Source of the DNA: Alphaproteobacteria bacterium
GTDB lineage: Bacteria; Pseudomonadota; Alphaproteobacteria; UBA8366
DNA: 64,000 nucleotides
NCBI GenBank assembly: GCA_021774335.1
Contig: JAJFJD010000001.1
Location: 62,001-126,000 of the forward strand
Direction: 5' to 3'
The notes under the pieces were generated by a model. It did no database searches, was not told where the DNA came from, and worked only from the letters and a program-made list of their open reading frames with translations. The translations under genes were made by a program, and so were the position numbers. Shown here piece after piece: positions 38,992-54,474 of this stretch; the first letter of the stretch is position 1; each line of letters opens with the position of its first letter.

Positions 38992-40409
38992 GAAGCATGC
39001 CTCTGTCCATCGGCACGATCCATTTCGTCGGAATCGGCGGAATCGGCATGTCCGGCATCGCCGAGGTGATGCACAACCTGGGCTACAAAGTGCAGGGCAG
39101 CGACCTGGCCGAAAGCGCCAATGTCGTACGCCTGCGGGAATTGGGCATCACCGTGCATATCGGCCACAACGCCTCGAACCTGGGCGACGCGCAGGTCGTC
39201 GTCATCTCGACCGCGGTGCAGGCCGACAACCCCGAAGTGGTGGTGGCCCGGGAAACACTGATCCCCGTGGTCCGCCGCGCCGAAATGCTTGGCGAGTTGA
39301 TGCGCCTGAAATGGGCGATCGCGGTCGGCGGCACGCATGGCAAGACCACTACGACGTCGATGGTCGCGTCCATCCTGGACGGGGCCGATCTCGACCCGAC
39401 GGTGATCAACGGCGGCATCATCAACGCCTATGGCACCAATGCCCGGCTCGGCGAAGGCGAGTGGATGGTCGTGGAAGCGGACGAATCCGACGGCACCTTC
39501 GTCAAACTGCCCGCGACAATCGCCATCGTCACGAACATGGACCCCGAGCACCTGGATTTCTATGGCACCTTCGACGAGGAGCGCGCCGCCTTCCGCAGCT
39601 TCGTCCAGAACCTGCCCTTCTATGGTTTCGCGGCGTTGTGCATCGACCATCACGAAGTCCAGGCGATGATCGGCAGCATTTCGGATCGTCGCCTCATCAC
39701 CTACGGACTCAATCCGCAGGCGGAAGTACGCGGAGAAAATCTCCGCCCTGGACTGGACGGAGTCACCTTCGATGTCCATATCGGCGGCCGTAGTGGCGAC
39801 GACAGACTGCTTCGCGACGTTCATCTGCCTATGCTCGGCGACCACAACGTCCAGAATGCCCTGGCCGCGATCGCCGTCGCCAATGAAATGTCCATCGACG
39901 AAACGACGATCGTCAGCGCGTTGGGCGGGTTCGAAGGCGTCAAACGGCGTTTCACCAACACCGGCGAAGCGGGCGGCATCACCGTCATCGACGACTACGG
40001 CCACCATCCCGTCGAAATTACGGCGGTCTTGAAGGCGGCACGCTCGGCGACGGAAGGAAACATCATCGCCGTCGTACAGCCGCACCGGTACTCCCGGTTG
40101 GAAAGCCTTTTCGAGGAATTCTGCGCCTGCTTCAACGATGCCGACACGGTCATCGTCTCCAATGTCTACGAGGCGGGCGAGAAGCCGATCCCCGGCGCCG
40201 ACCGGGACGCGTTGATCGAAGGGCTCCGCACCCGGGGACATCGCCATGTCCTGGCGCTTGGCGACCCGGACGACCTGCCCCAGATCGTCGCGGCCATCGC
40301 GGGCGACGGCGACATGGTGGTCTGTCTCGGCGCCGGCACGAGCACGGTTTGGGCAAACGAACTGCCCGAGAAGCTCAAAGCGCTCCAAGACGCGGCGGGA
40401 GCTGGGTGA
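38988..40409 (+). CDS. murC: UDP-MurNAc:L-Ala ligase MurC
   Basis: First Mur ligase, adding L-alanine to UDP-MurNAc. Start is the ATG at 38988 ([23 protein letters not shown]), four-base overlap with murG; the ORF-track start at 38745 lies inside murG. The 473 residues include the N-terminal GIGGIGMSG loop, the ATP motif [22 protein letters not shown] and [10 protein letters not shown], all diagnostic of MurC. It ends at 40409, overlapping the murB start by one base. Confidence 0.96.
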   Translation: MRSMPLSIGTIHFVGIGGIGMSGIAEVMHNLGYKVQGSDLAESANVVRLRELGITVHIGHNASNLGDAQVVVISTAVQADNPEVVVARETLIPVVRRAEMLGELMRLKWAIAVGGTHGKTTTTSMVASILDGADLDPTVINGGIINAYGTNARLGEGEWMVVEADESDGTFVKLPATIAIVTNMDPEHLDFYGTFDEERAAFRSFVQNLPFYGFAALCIDHHEVQAMIGSISDRRLITYGLNPQAEVRGENLRPGLDGVTFDVHIGGRSGDDRLLRDVHLPMLGDHNVQNALAAIAVANEMSIDETTIVSALGGFEGVKRRFTNTGEAGGITVIDDYGHHPVEITAVLKAARSATEGNIIAVVQPHRYSRLESLFEEFCACFNDADTVIVSNVYEAGEKPIPGADRDALIEGLRTRGHRHVLALGDPDDLPQIVAAIAGDGDMVVCLGAGTSTVWANELPEKLKALQDAAGAG

Positions 40410-41347
40410 TGGCCATGGCGGCACTTAAACACCCCGATCGCTTAATCGACCGGCTTCCCGCAGTCCGCGGGGAGTATCGGGAAGACGTCGCCTTGGCACG
40501 CTACACGTGGTTCCGCGTCGGCGGACCAGCGGAAGTGTTGTTCCTGCCGGCCGACAAGGACGATCTGCAACAATTCCTCGCCGGCACAACGCCGGACGTT
40601 CCGGTGACCGTGCTCGGTGTCGCCTCGAACCTGTTGATCCGCGACGGCGGCATTCCCGGCGTGGTCATCCGCCTGCGCGGCACGTTCAACGAGACTGCCT
40701 TGACCAAATCCGGCGTCGTGGCCGGCGCTGGCGCGCTCGACATCAACGTGGCGCGGTTCGCGGCGGAGAACGGTATCGGCGGACTAGAATTCCTCTCCGG
40801 CATACCCGGAACGGTCGGCGGTGCACTGCGCATGAATGCCGGCGCCTACGGACGCGAGGTAAAGGACGTACTGATCAACGCCGATTCCCTCGATCGGAAT
40901 GGCGGCGCACATCAATTCGACGCCGAAGCGATGGGATTCAGCTATCGCCATTCCAGCGTGCCCGACGATCACATCTTTGTATCGGCGACGCTTGCCGCCG
41001 AGTTGGACGACCCGGCAAAAATTTCCGCGCGCCTGGACGAAATCGGCGCTGCCCGCAACGAGACGCAGCCGATCCGAAGCCGGACCGGCGGGTCGACGTT
41101 CAAGAATCCCGACGGCCAGCACGCCTGGGAACTGATCGACGCCGCGGGTTGCCGCGGACTGCGCGTCGGTGGCGCGACCGTATCGGAAAAACACTGCAAC
41201 TTCCTGATCAATACCGGGTCGGCCACGGCGCATGACTTGGAAGCCCTAGGCGAAGAAGTCCGTCGCCGGGTCGTTGATACATGCGGCGTGGAACTGCAAT
41301 GGGAAATTCGGCGGGTTGGCGTCGCCGAGAACGGAGGCCGGGAATGA
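40409..41347 (+). CDS. murB: UDP-N-acetylenolpyruvoylglucosamine reductase MurB
   Basis: FAD enzyme reducing UDP-GlcNAc-enolpyruvate to UDP-MurNAc with NADPH. The ATG at 40409 overlaps the murC stop by one base and gives 312 residues; ATG 40415 is possible. The FAD-binding half shows [13 protein letters not shown] and [12 protein letters not shown], and [24 protein letters not shown] is the core signature; the C-terminal [19 protein letters not shown] carries the proton-donor serine. Of the two MurB groups this is the shorter one, without the extra C-terminal insertion. Confidence 0.95.
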   Translation: MAMAALKHPDRLIDRLPAVRGEYREDVALARYTWFRVGGPAEVLFLPADKDDLQQFLAGTTPDVPVTVLGVASNLLIRDGGIPGVVIRLRGTFNETALTKSGVVAGAGALDINVARFAAENGIGGLEFLSGIPGTVGGALRMNAGAYGREVKDVLINADSLDRNGGAHQFDAEAMGFSYRHSSVPDDHIFVSATLAAELDDPAKISARLDEIGAARNETQPIRSRTGGSTFKNPDGQHAWELIDAAGCRGLRVGGATVSEKHCNFLINTGSATAHDLEALGEEVRRRVVDTCGVELQWEIRRVGVAENGGRE

Positions 41348-42258
41348 GCAAGCGTGTCGCGGTGCTTCTAGGCGGGTGGTCGGCGGAGCGTGATGTATCG
41401 CTCAGCAGCGGCACGGAATGTGCAGCGGCCCTGCGCGAGAGTGGGTACGACGTTGAGGAGATCGACGTAACGCGCGACATCGAGGCTTTGTTGAAAAGAC
41501 TCGAGCCCCGCCCCGATGCGGTATTCAACGCGTTGCACGGACGTTTTGGAGAGGACGGCCATATTCAGGCAATGCTCAATATTCTTGAGATTCCCTACAC
41601 GCATTCCGGTCTGCTCGCCTCGGCGACGGCGATGGACAAGGCGCGTTCGAAAGAGATTTTCAAGTCGGCCGGAATCCAATGTCCGGAGGGCCAAGTTCTG
41701 CATGTCGGCGATTTGCGGGGCGGAATCGTGATCGATCCTCCCTATGTGATCAAACCGAATAATGAAGGATCAAGCGTCGGCGTGCACATCATCCTTCCCG
41801 GCGACAACTACCTGCCGGTCGACGATTGGCAATACGGATCCGACGCGCTCGTCGAGCCGTACATTCCCGGCCGCGAATTGACCGTTGCCGTTATGGGCGA
41901 CCGGGCGCTCGGCGTGACCGAACTGCGCCCGAACGACGGTTTTTACGACTACGAAGCGAAATATACCGACGGCAAAACCGTGCATCTCTGTCCCGCACCG
42001 ATCCCGGATTCAATTGCGCAGCTTTGCGTTGAAAACGCGGTAACTGCGCACCGCGCGCTGGGATGCCGCGGCGTTACCCGGGCGGACTTTCGATACGACG
42101 ACACGATGCGCAATCCCGGAGACTTGTATCTTCTGGAAATCAACACGCAGCCGGGCATGACGCCCCTGTCGCTGGTGCCCGAGCAGGCACAGCATGTCGG
42201 CATGTCCTTCCCCGAGCTGGTCAGTTGGATGGTGGAGAACGCAGCATGCGACGCGTAG
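41344..42258 (+). CDS. ddl: D-alanine-D-alanine ligase
   Basis: ATP-grasp enzyme, 304 residues, making the D-Ala-D-Ala that MurF uses. Start ATG at 41344 overlaps murB by four bases. Features are [19 protein letters not shown] at the N-terminus, [26 protein letters not shown] (ATP lid), and the magnesium-binding [20 protein letters not shown] end. The DdlB type is usual in this cluster. Its 3' end overlaps ftsQ by 13 bases. Confidence 0.96.
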   Translation: MSKRVAVLLGGWSAERDVSLSSGTECAAALRESGYDVEEIDVTRDIEALLKRLEPRPDAVFNALHGRFGEDGHIQAMLNILEIPYTHSGLLASATAMDKARSKEIFKSAGIQCPEGQVLHVGDLRGGIVIDPPYVIKPNNEGSSVGVHIILPGDNYLPVDDWQYGSDALVEPYIPGRELTVAVMGDRALGVTELRPNDGFYDYEAKYTDGKTVHLCPAPIPDSIAQLCVENAVTAHRALGCRGVTRADFRYDDTMRNPGDLYLLEINTQPGMTPLSLVPEQAQHVGMSFPELVSWMVENAACDA

Positions 42259-43136
42259 GGAAAGCACGACGCGCCACCGCGACACGGCGGCACTCGCGGC
42301 GCCAGACCACCCTATGGGGACGGATTACCGAGCGATTCCAATTCGAACTGACTCCGAGCCGGCGGTGGCTGCTGTATGGCAGCGGCGCACTCACGGCGAT
42401 CGGCATGGTGATCGGCGGCTTGCTCTGGGCGTCGGGCGTCGATCTGCCGGGCCGGATCGTGAATGCGACGCGCACTGCCATCGCCGATGCCACGCTTTGG
42501 GCCGGTTTCTCCGTCCGCGAAGTTTATGTGGCCGGCCGCAAGGAAGCGACACGGGCACAACTGCTGGACGCGCTGCAGACGCGCGTCGGCGAACCTATCT
42601 TGTTCTTCGATCCTGACGGCGCGCGACAACGGCTGGAAGATTTGGGTTGGGTCGCCGAAGCCCGCATCGAACGGCGCCTGCCCAACACCATCTTGGTCTA
42701 TCTGACGGAACGCGAACCCGTCGCGATCTGGCAGAAGAACAAGAAGTTCCTGCTCGTCGACCAAAGCGGCGCGATCATCGGTTCGCAAGGGCTCAACCGA
42801 TACCGCAAGCTCAAGATTATCATCGGCGACGACGCGCCGAAGCACGCAGCCGCCCTGCTAACGATGCTCGCGGGCGAACCCGAGATGATGAGCCGGGTCA
42901 CGCACGCGGTATGGGTCAGCGGCCGCCGCTGGAATATTCGAATCGAAAACACAATCGATATTCGCCTGCCGGCCGAAAACCCGGAAGCCGCGTGGCGAAA
43001 ATTGAGCGAGTTGGAAAAGGAGCATGGCCTCCTGAAACGCGATATCTCCGCCGTGGACCTTCGCGTCCCGGACAAGATGACCGTCCGGATGAACCGGAAA
43101 CCGACCGCGGCGGCACACCGCGGCGATCAGACATAG
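42246..43136 (+). CDS. ftsQ: Cell division protein FtsQ
   Basis: Bitopic divisome protein of 296 residues. The ATG at 42246 ([20 protein letters not shown]) lies 13 bases before the ddl stop; the ORF track starts too far upstream. A strongly basic cytoplasmic tail of about 38 residues precedes one membrane helix (LLYGSGALTAIGMVIGGLLWA), then a POTRA domain (FSVREVYVAGRKEATRAQLL, about 86-155) and the FtsQ beta domain. It links FtsL/FtsB to the ring. It lies 45 bases before ftsA. Confidence 0.92.
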   Translation: MRRVGKARRATATRRHSRRQTTLWGRITERFQFELTPSRRWLLYGSGALTAIGMVIGGLLWASGVDLPGRIVNATRTAIADATLWAGFSVREVYVAGRKEATRAQLLDALQTRVGEPILFFDPDGARQRLEDLGWVAEARIERRLPNTILVYLTEREPVAIWQKNKKFLLVDQSGAIIGSQGLNRYRKLKIIIGDDAPKHAAALLTMLAGEPEMMSRVTHAVWVSGRRWNIRIENTIDIRLPAENPEAAWRKLSELEKEHGLLKRDISAVDLRVPDKMTVRMNRKPTAAAHRGDQT

Positions 43137-43181
43137 ACGGCGTGTCGAACAGGGATCGAATGCAAGGAAGGATGATCAATC

Positions 43182-44420
43182 TTGGCGAATAACGGCATCA
43201 TATCGGCACTCGATATCGGGTCGACGAAGATATGCTGCTTTATCGGTGAAGCGGACGAGAATGACGTAATCCGTGTCACCGGTATCGGCCATCAAGCCAG
43301 CCAGGGCGTCCGCGCCGGGCTGATCGTCGACATGGAATCGGCCGAGCAGTCCGTTCTGTCGGCCGTCCACGCCGCCGAACAAATGGCCGGCGTGACCATC
43401 CGCTCGAGCATCGTCAACCTGACCGGCGGTCACCCCTGCAGCCATTCTCATTCCTTTGAACATCCGCTGCGCGGCGGCGCGATTGACGACATGGATATTC
43501 GCCGCCTGCTTCATGAATGCGGCACCGACACCGACGTCAACGAACGGACGTTGATCCACGCCATCCCGGTCGGATATGTGGTCGACGGCGCCAACGGCAT
43601 CCGCGATCCGCGCGGCCTGCACGGCAGTTCGTTCGGCGTCCGCATGCACAAGGTCAGCGCCAAAGCCGGCGCGGTTCACAATATGGCCACTTGCGTCTCA
43701 CGCTGTCTGCTGGACGTCAGCGACATCGTCGTCGGCGCCTATGCTGCCGGGCTCGGTTGCCTCGTCGAAGACGAAATCGATCTCGGCGTGACGGTCATCG
43801 ATATGGGCGGCGGCACCACATCACTCGCAGTGTTCTATGACGGTGCACTGGTTCATGTGGATTCGATCCAGATCGGCGGCGGGCATGTGACAAACGATAT
43901 CGCCCGCGGCCTGTCGACTCCGGTCCCACAAGCGGAACGCCTGAAAACCTTGCACGGCAATTGCCTGTCGTCGCACGCCGACGACCGCGAGATGGTAACG
44001 GTTCCGCAGGTCGCCCCTGACGAAGACGGTCAGCCGGTGCAAATACCGAAATCCTTCCTAGTTGGAATCGTCGCGCCGCGCATCGAAGAGACGATCGAGT
44101 TGGTGCGGTCCCGGTTGGAGGCAAGCGGCCTCGACAAGATCGCCGGCCGCCGCGTGGTCTTGACCGGCGGCGCCAGCCAGCTTCCCGGCGTTGCCGAATT
44201 GGCGCGCCAAATATTGAACAAACAGGTTCGGCTCGGCAAACCCCGTGGTTTGACCGGCCTGGCGGAGGCCACGTCAGGACCCGCATTTTCGGCTTGCGCC
44301 GGTCTTCTTTCCTTCGCGGTGGACGACCGGGGCGATGCGCGCGGGTTGACGACACCTCAACGAGCGACGGCAGGCGGCCTTTTTGGCCGCCTTGGAGGGT
44401 GGTTACGTGAGAATTTCTAG
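43182..44420 (+). CDS. ftsA: Cell division protein FtsA
   Basis: Actin-like ATPase of 412 residues that tethers FtsZ to the membrane. Initiation is at the TTG at 43182, nine bases after the strong ribosome site AAGGAAGGA; no in-frame ATG is near. Visible are the phosphate loop SALDIGSTKICCFI, the SHS2/1C domain, GVTVIDMGGGTTSLAV, and the second ATP segment VVLTGGASQLPGV. The end GLFGRLGGWLRENF is an amphipathic membrane-targeting helix. Confidence 0.95.
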   Translation: MANNGIISALDIGSTKICCFIGEADENDVIRVTGIGHQASQGVRAGLIVDMESAEQSVLSAVHAAEQMAGVTIRSSIVNLTGGHPCSHSHSFEHPLRGGAIDDMDIRRLLHECGTDTDVNERTLIHAIPVGYVVDGANGIRDPRGLHGSSFGVRMHKVSAKAGAVHNMATCVSRCLLDVSDIVVGAYAAGLGCLVEDEIDLGVTVIDMGGGTTSLAVFYDGALVHVDSIQIGGGHVTNDIARGLSTPVPQAERLKTLHGNCLSSHADDREMVTVPQVAPDEDGQPVQIPKSFLVGIVAPRIEETIELVRSRLEASGLDKIAGRRVVLTGGASQLPGVAELARQILNKQVRLGKPRGLTGLAEATSGPAFSACAGLLSFAVDDRGDARGLTTPQRATAGGLFGRLGGWLRENF

Positions 44421-44441
44421 CGTTAACCCTCTTTATTTCAG

Positions 44442-44487
44442 CCCATGGGGCCACCATGGGGGCGACGAATGCCGTTAAATACGGCAT
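44442..44487 (+). promoter_or_regulatory. Twin inverted repeats upstream of ftsZ
   Basis: In the 99-base ftsA-ftsZ gap two perfect inverted repeats have the same geometry, 7-base arms and 5-base spacers: CCCATGG/CCATGGG at 44442-44460 and ATGCCGT/ACGGCAT at 44469-44487. Centres are 27 bases apart. A GGCATT at 44492 could compete for the AATGCC arm. The site lies 33 to 78 bases before the ftsZ ATG, within its leader or promoter. Confidence 0.5.
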
Positions 44488-44519
44488 ATTTGGCATTGTA
44501 AGAGCGGAGAGAGAATAGA

Positions 44520-46352
44520 ATGACAATCAAATTGTCGATGCCCGATATCGAGGGCGAGCTCAAACCACGGATCACCGTGGTCGGAGTCGGCGGCGCCGGA
44601 GGGAATGCCGTCAATAATATGATCGATTCCAACCTCGCCGGCGTTGAATTCCTGGTGTGCAATACGGACGCGCAGGCGCTTGGCCAGTCGAAATCCGAAC
44701 GGCGCATTCAATTGGGCACAAACCTTACCCAGGGTCTGGGTGCGGGCGCACGCCCCGATGTTGGCCGCGCTGCGGCGGAAGAAGCGCAGGAAGAGACGCT
44801 CGACCACCTCGCCGGCAGCCATATGGTGTTTATCACCGCCGGCATGGGCGGCGGCACCGGCACCGGCGCTGCCCCGGTCATTGCCCGCACCACTCGCGAG
44901 CAGGGCATTTTGACCGTCGGCGTGGTGACCAAGCCGTTCCACTTCGAAGGCCAGCAGCGCATGCGCCTTGCCGAAGCGGGTATCGAGGAACTGACTCAGC
45001 AGGTCGATACGCTGATCATCATCCCGAACCAAAACCTGTTCCGCGTCGCCAACGAGAAGACGACCTTCGCGGACGCCTTCAACATGGCGGACAATGTCCT
45101 GTATTCGGGCGTGCGCGGCGTGACCGACCTGATGGTCATGCCGGGCTTGATCAACCTTGATTTTGCCGACGTCCGAACGGTTATGAGCGAGATGGGCAAG
45201 GCGATGATGGGAACGGGCGAGTCCGAGGGCGAGCGCCGATCCATCGATGCTGCGGAGGCCGCGATCTCCAATCCGCTGCTGGAAGATATTACGATGGAAG
45301 GCGCCCGCGGCGTCCTGATCAACATCACCGGCGGCCCGGACATGACCCTGTTCGAAGTCGACGAAGCAGCCAACCGCATTCGCGAAGAAGTCGACCCTGA
45401 AGCCAATATCCTCTTCGGCTCCACCTTCGACGAAACGATGGAAGGCAGGCTCCGCGTTTCGGTCGTTGCGACCGGCATCGATGCTGCGGAAATGTCGTCG
45501 CATCAGCCGCAACCGATCCGCACGGTGCGGGCGACTGGACAGCCGGCACCGATCGAAAGAGAAACACCACCGGAAGCCGATGACGTTGTGGATGCCGAAC
45601 CGACCGAACCGACGGCCGAAGCCAACGACGCCGACGCCGACGCACCTTTGGCCATCGAGCCGGTGACGCCTGCCGCGGAAGAGGAAGCGCCGCAGCCAGA
45701 ATCGCCCATCGTCGAACCGGAGAAACCGGCGATGAGCGCCGTGCCGCAACCAGCCAAACCAGCACCGGCGGCGCGGATCGAACCGTCGTTGACGATGCAG
45801 CGCCCATCGACGCCGCAACCGGTCGCAGCAGCGCCGGCCCCGGCCGAAGCGACGAACCCTGCACCGGCACCCGAACCGGAACCGGAACGGCGTCCAGAGC
45901 CGCAAACGCGTCCCGAGTCTCTGTCCCGACCGGAACCCGGCGGGCGCCGCGTGCCGTTCATTCCTCCCCGTCCATCGTCACCCGCCACCGGCGACGACGG
46001 CGGAAGCGGACAGGCACACCGTTCAGCGGGCGAGCAGTTGGACGACGCATTGAGCCAGCCGTCGCGACGACGCAGCCTGTTCGAACGAATGACGGGCGTC
46101 AGCCGTACCGCAGACATGAACCTGCGGTCGACGACGGCATCGCAGCCAAGAGTACAGACGGAACCGCAACTACAGACGCGGCCAACCCCGACGGCACCGC
46201 CGCTGACGGAACCCGCGGCACCGTCCGTAACGCCCGAAAACCCGCCGGCCCAGGTCCAAAAGGACGAAGCTAGCGGCGAGCCGGAGAAAGCATCTTCCAC
46301 CGAGGAAGAAGTGCTTGATATTCCAGCCTTTCTGCGGCGGCAGGCCAACTAA
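44520..46352 (+). CDS. ftsZ: Cell division GTPase FtsZ, long-linker form
   Basis: Tubulin homologue that polymerises into the division ring. The GTPase/C-terminal domains fill about residues 1-325: [14 protein letters not shown] at 22-35, the tubulin signature GGGTGTG at 110-116, and [18 protein letters not shown] in the T7-loop region. A Pro/Glu/Ala-rich linker of roughly 270 residues follows, much longer than the about 50 of E. coli, as in several Alphaproteobacteria. The extreme end, [15 protein letters not shown], is the conserved peptide that binds FtsA. Total 610 residues versus 383 in E. coli. A GGAGAGAG ribosome site precedes the ATG; a terminator follows. Confidence 0.97.
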   Translation: MTIKLSMPDIEGELKPRITVVGVGGAGGNAVNNMIDSNLAGVEFLVCNTDAQALGQSKSERRIQLGTNLTQGLGAGARPDVGRAAAEEAQEETLDHLAGSHMVFITAGMGGGTGTGAAPVIARTTREQGILTVGVVTKPFHFEGQQRMRLAEAGIEELTQQVDTLIIIPNQNLFRVANEKTTFADAFNMADNVLYSGVRGVTDLMVMPGLINLDFADVRTVMSEMGKAMMGTGESEGERRSIDAAEAAISNPLLEDITMEGARGVLINITGGPDMTLFEVDEAANRIREEVDPEANILFGSTFDETMEGRLRVSVVATGIDAAEMSSHQPQPIRTVRATGQPAPIERETPPEADDVVDAEPTEPTAEANDADADAPLAIEPVTPAAEEEAPQPESPIVEPEKPAMSAVPQPAKPAPAARIEPSLTMQRPSTPQPVAAAPAPAEATNPAPAPEPEPERRPEPQTRPESLSRPEPGGRRVPFIPPRPSSPATGDDGGSGQAHRSAGEQLDDALSQPSRRRSLFERMTGVSRTADMNLRSTTASQPRVQTEPQLQTRPTPTAPPLTEPAAPSVTPENPPAQVQKDEASGEPEKASSTEEEVLDIPAFLRRQAN

Positions 46353-46385
46353 CGCCGCAACAGTCTCTTACAATGCCAAACCTGT

Positions 46386-46424
46386 GCACGGCCGCATCCT
46401 CACGATGCGGCCGTGCCTCTTTCC
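46386..46424 (+). terminator. Rho-independent terminator after ftsZ
   Basis: GCACGGCCGCATC (46386-46398) and GATGCGGCCGTGC (46404-46416) form a perfect 13-base-pair stem with a CTCAC loop, followed by CTCTTTCC. The T-tract is short, but the stem is the strongest in the window. It separates the dcw transcript from lpxC. Confidence 0.8.
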
Positions 46425-46606
46425 GCAATCCACCGTGTAACAATTGGTAACAAAGAGTGATTTGTTCTCATTCGGCAGGATTGGTACATCATTGTAATAG
46501 AAACTAATTTCCCGGTGTTCCAATGCCGGGTACGCGCTCGGCGATAACGATCACAGCAGCAACTGCAGCAACGATCACCAGAGCGTCAGACGTGGGGGAC
46601 TTAAGT
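46425..46606 (+). promoter_or_regulatory. lpxC leader and promoter region
   Basis: Non-coding stretch between the ftsZ terminator and lpxC. It holds a tandem GTAACAA at 46437 and 46447 (10-base period), a CCCGG/CCGGG pair at 46511-46530, and a weak promoter-like TTGGTA with an AT-rich -10 region near 46480-46505. The ORF-track start of lpxC at 46523 would translate a low-complexity Thr/Ala stretch here, which I think is untranslated. Confidence 0.4.
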
Positions 46607-47575
46607 GTGGGAAAGCCGACCAACGTTGGTCTGAACGGTTCTGGTTCGACGACCTCTCCAAGACAAAAGACGCTTAAGAGCAGCATTCACTGCAGCGGCA
46701 TCGGCCTGCACAGCGGTGAGAAAATTTCCATGTCGCTGCACCCCGCCGACATCGATACCGGTATCATTTTCCGCCGCGCCGACCTGCGTGGCCAGCAAGC
46801 CGAGATCGCCGCACATTTCAGCAACGTTTCCGACACGCGACTTTGCACCTCCTTGTCCAACGATGCAGGCACGACCATCGCAACCGTCGAGCATCTCATG
46901 GCGGCCCTGGCCGGCTGCGAGATCGACAATGCGGTCATCGAGGTTGCGGGGCCTGAAGTGCCGATCATGGATGGCAGTTCCGAGCCGTTCGTATTCCTCA
47001 TCGAATGCGCCGGTGTCGAAGAACAGGCAGCCAGCCGTCGGGCGATTCAAATTCTCAAGCCGAAGGTGGCCCACATCGGCGAAGCGATCACGAAGCTAGA
47101 GCCAGCCGACGTCTTCTCGATCGAACTGTCGATCGAGTATGACAACCCGGTGATCGGCCAGCAGACGAAGACGGTGGCCATGTGCGCCGATACCTTTAAG
47201 TCCGAAATCTGCCGCGCGCGGACCTTCGGTTTTCTTGAAGACGTGGAAGCCATGCGGAAAGCCGGCCTCGCCCACGGCGGTTCCCTGGACAATGCCGTGG
47301 TGGTGAGCGGAGACAAAGTGCTGAACGACGGTGGCCTGCGCTATGACGACGAATTCGTCCGGCATAAGATTTTGGATAGCCTCGGCGACCTTTACCTGGC
47401 AGGCGGCCCGATCATCGGCCGTTTTTCCGGACATCGCACCGGGCACCAGATCAACAATAAGCTTTTGCGCGCTTTGTTCGCCGACACGTCGGCTTGGACC
47501 TATGTCACGGGCGTTGACGTCCCGCTGCCCGAGTCGTCACTCTGGGCCGAAGCCCCGGCCGTCGCGGTCGCCTAG
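46607..47575 (+). CDS. lpxC: UDP-3-O-acyl-GlcNAc deacetylase LpxC
   Basis: Zinc enzyme catalysing the committed step of lipid A synthesis. I start at the GTG at 46607 (MGKPTNVGLNGSG), seven bases after GGGGGA, giving 322 residues; the ATG at 46523 has no ribosome site and adds 28 unconserved residues. Zinc ligands are in TVEHLMAAL and in HKILDSLGDLYL (His and Asp); the general base/acid histidine is in GHRTGHQINNKLLRAL. A lpxC gene here shows that the cell makes lipopolysaccharide. Confidence 0.93.
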   Translation: MGKPTNVGLNGSGSTTSPRQKTLKSSIHCSGIGLHSGEKISMSLHPADIDTGIIFRRADLRGQQAEIAAHFSNVSDTRLCTSLSNDAGTTIATVEHLMAALAGCEIDNAVIEVAGPEVPIMDGSSEPFVFLIECAGVEEQAASRRAIQILKPKVAHIGEAITKLEPADVFSIELSIEYDNPVIGQQTKTVAMCADTFKSEICRARTFGFLEDVEAMRKAGLAHGGSLDNAVVVSGDKVLNDGGLRYDDEFVRHKILDSLGDLYLAGGPIIGRFSGHRTGHQINNKLLRALFADTSAWTYVTGVDVPLPESSLWAEAPAVAVA

Positions 47576-47731
47576 TCCCTCCCGATCACGTATCATTCAG
47601 TTGCGATTTACAGTGCGACCGCCATATAGGAATGGGCGGGCGTTGGTGTTATATAGGCGTCGTGATTGCAGCATTTGGCTGTGTCATATCGACCATAGCG
47701 CTCCGGCACTGTTGAAGGTTTTGTAACGACA

Positions 47732-48601
47732 ATGATCGATCGGACTCCCCTTTCCCGTCGCAATCGCCTCTCCGGGCCCGCACCCGTCCTCCTGGCGGTC
47801 TGTATGTTGCTGCTTTCCGGCTGCGACACGTTGACCACGATCTTCGGTTCACCCGAGGAAGAGGCCCAAGCCCAGAAAGAACGCAGCGCGGAAGAACTCT
47901 ACAACGGTGCCTTGGACTACTTGGAAAGCGGCTGGAACGAGACCGCGGCCAAGGAATTCGACGAGGTCGAGCGGCAACATCCCTATTCGCGCTGGGCAAC
48001 CAAGGCGCAGCTGATGTCGGGCTACGCCTTCTACCTCGAAGAGAAATACGATGACGGCATCATTGCGCTCGACCGGTTCATCGAGTTGCACCCAGGCCAT
48101 CCCGACATCGCCTATGCCTATTACCTCAAGGCTTTGTCTTATTACGAACAGATTTCCGACGTCGGCCGCGATCAAAAGATGACAACGCTGGCGCTCGCCT
48201 CCGTGCGGGATGTGATCAAACGATTCCCCAACACGACCTATGCGCGGGACGCCCGCCTAAAGCTCGACCTGACCCGCGACCATCTCGCCGGCAAAGACAT
48301 GAGCATCGGCCGGTATTATCAGCGCAAAGGCGACAATCTCGCGGCGATCAATCGCTATCGCTCGGTTATCGAGACCTATCAGACAACCACCCATGTACCC
48401 GAAGCACTGCATCGGCTGACCGAGGCATATCTCGCCTTGGGCATCACCGACGAGGCACAGATGTCGGCCGCCGTCCTGGGCCATAACTTCCCAGGCAGCA
48501 GTTGGTATGAAGACAGCTATGCCATGCTTGAGCGGCGCAACCTGAAACCCCAACGCAAAGAGGGTTCCTGGTTGAGTTGGCTTTGGGATTGGACGTCTTG
48601 A
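47732..48601 (+). CDS. bamD: Outer membrane assembly lipoprotein BamD
   Basis: Essential lipoprotein of the BAM complex that folds beta-barrel proteins into the outer membrane. A type II signal peptide ends in the lipobox LLSGC (Cys at about 31). The mature part is built of about five TPR-like helical repeats: AEELYNGALDYLESGWNETA, HPYSRWATKAQLMSGYAFYLEEKYDDGI, and RFPNTTYARDARLKLDL. 289 residues versus 245 in E. coli; the C-terminus ends in SWLSWLWDW. It lies 156 bases after lpxC and 7 before recN. Confidence 0.93.
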   Translation: MIDRTPLSRRNRLSGPAPVLLAVCMLLLSGCDTLTTIFGSPEEEAQAQKERSAEELYNGALDYLESGWNETAAKEFDEVERQHPYSRWATKAQLMSGYAFYLEEKYDDGIIALDRFIELHPGHPDIAYAYYLKALSYYEQISDVGRDQKMTTLALASVRDVIKRFPNTTYARDARLKLDLTRDHLAGKDMSIGRYYQRKGDNLAAINRYRSVIETYQTTTHVPEALHRLTEAYLALGITDEAQMSAAVLGHNFPGSSWYEDSYAMLERRNLKPQRKEGSWLSWLWDWTS

Positions 48602-48608
48602 CGGACCG

Positions 48609-54390
<5,782 letters not shown>

Positions 54391-54474
54391 GCCAACACTC
54401 TTTCTCTGTCTTCGACCTAAACTATGCAGTCGCCCCGGGCAAACAAGGGCCGTTGCCCTCGCAACAAGGCCCGG

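Noticed and set aside
38703-40424. 573-residue minus-strand ORF antisense to murC
   Set aside because: Same shadow effect; murC on the plus strand has all its motifs.
54421-54474. GC-rich partial hairpin GGGCC/GGCCC between prmA and the peptidase
   Set aside because: Five-base arms with a long loop in a high-GC context; expected by chance.
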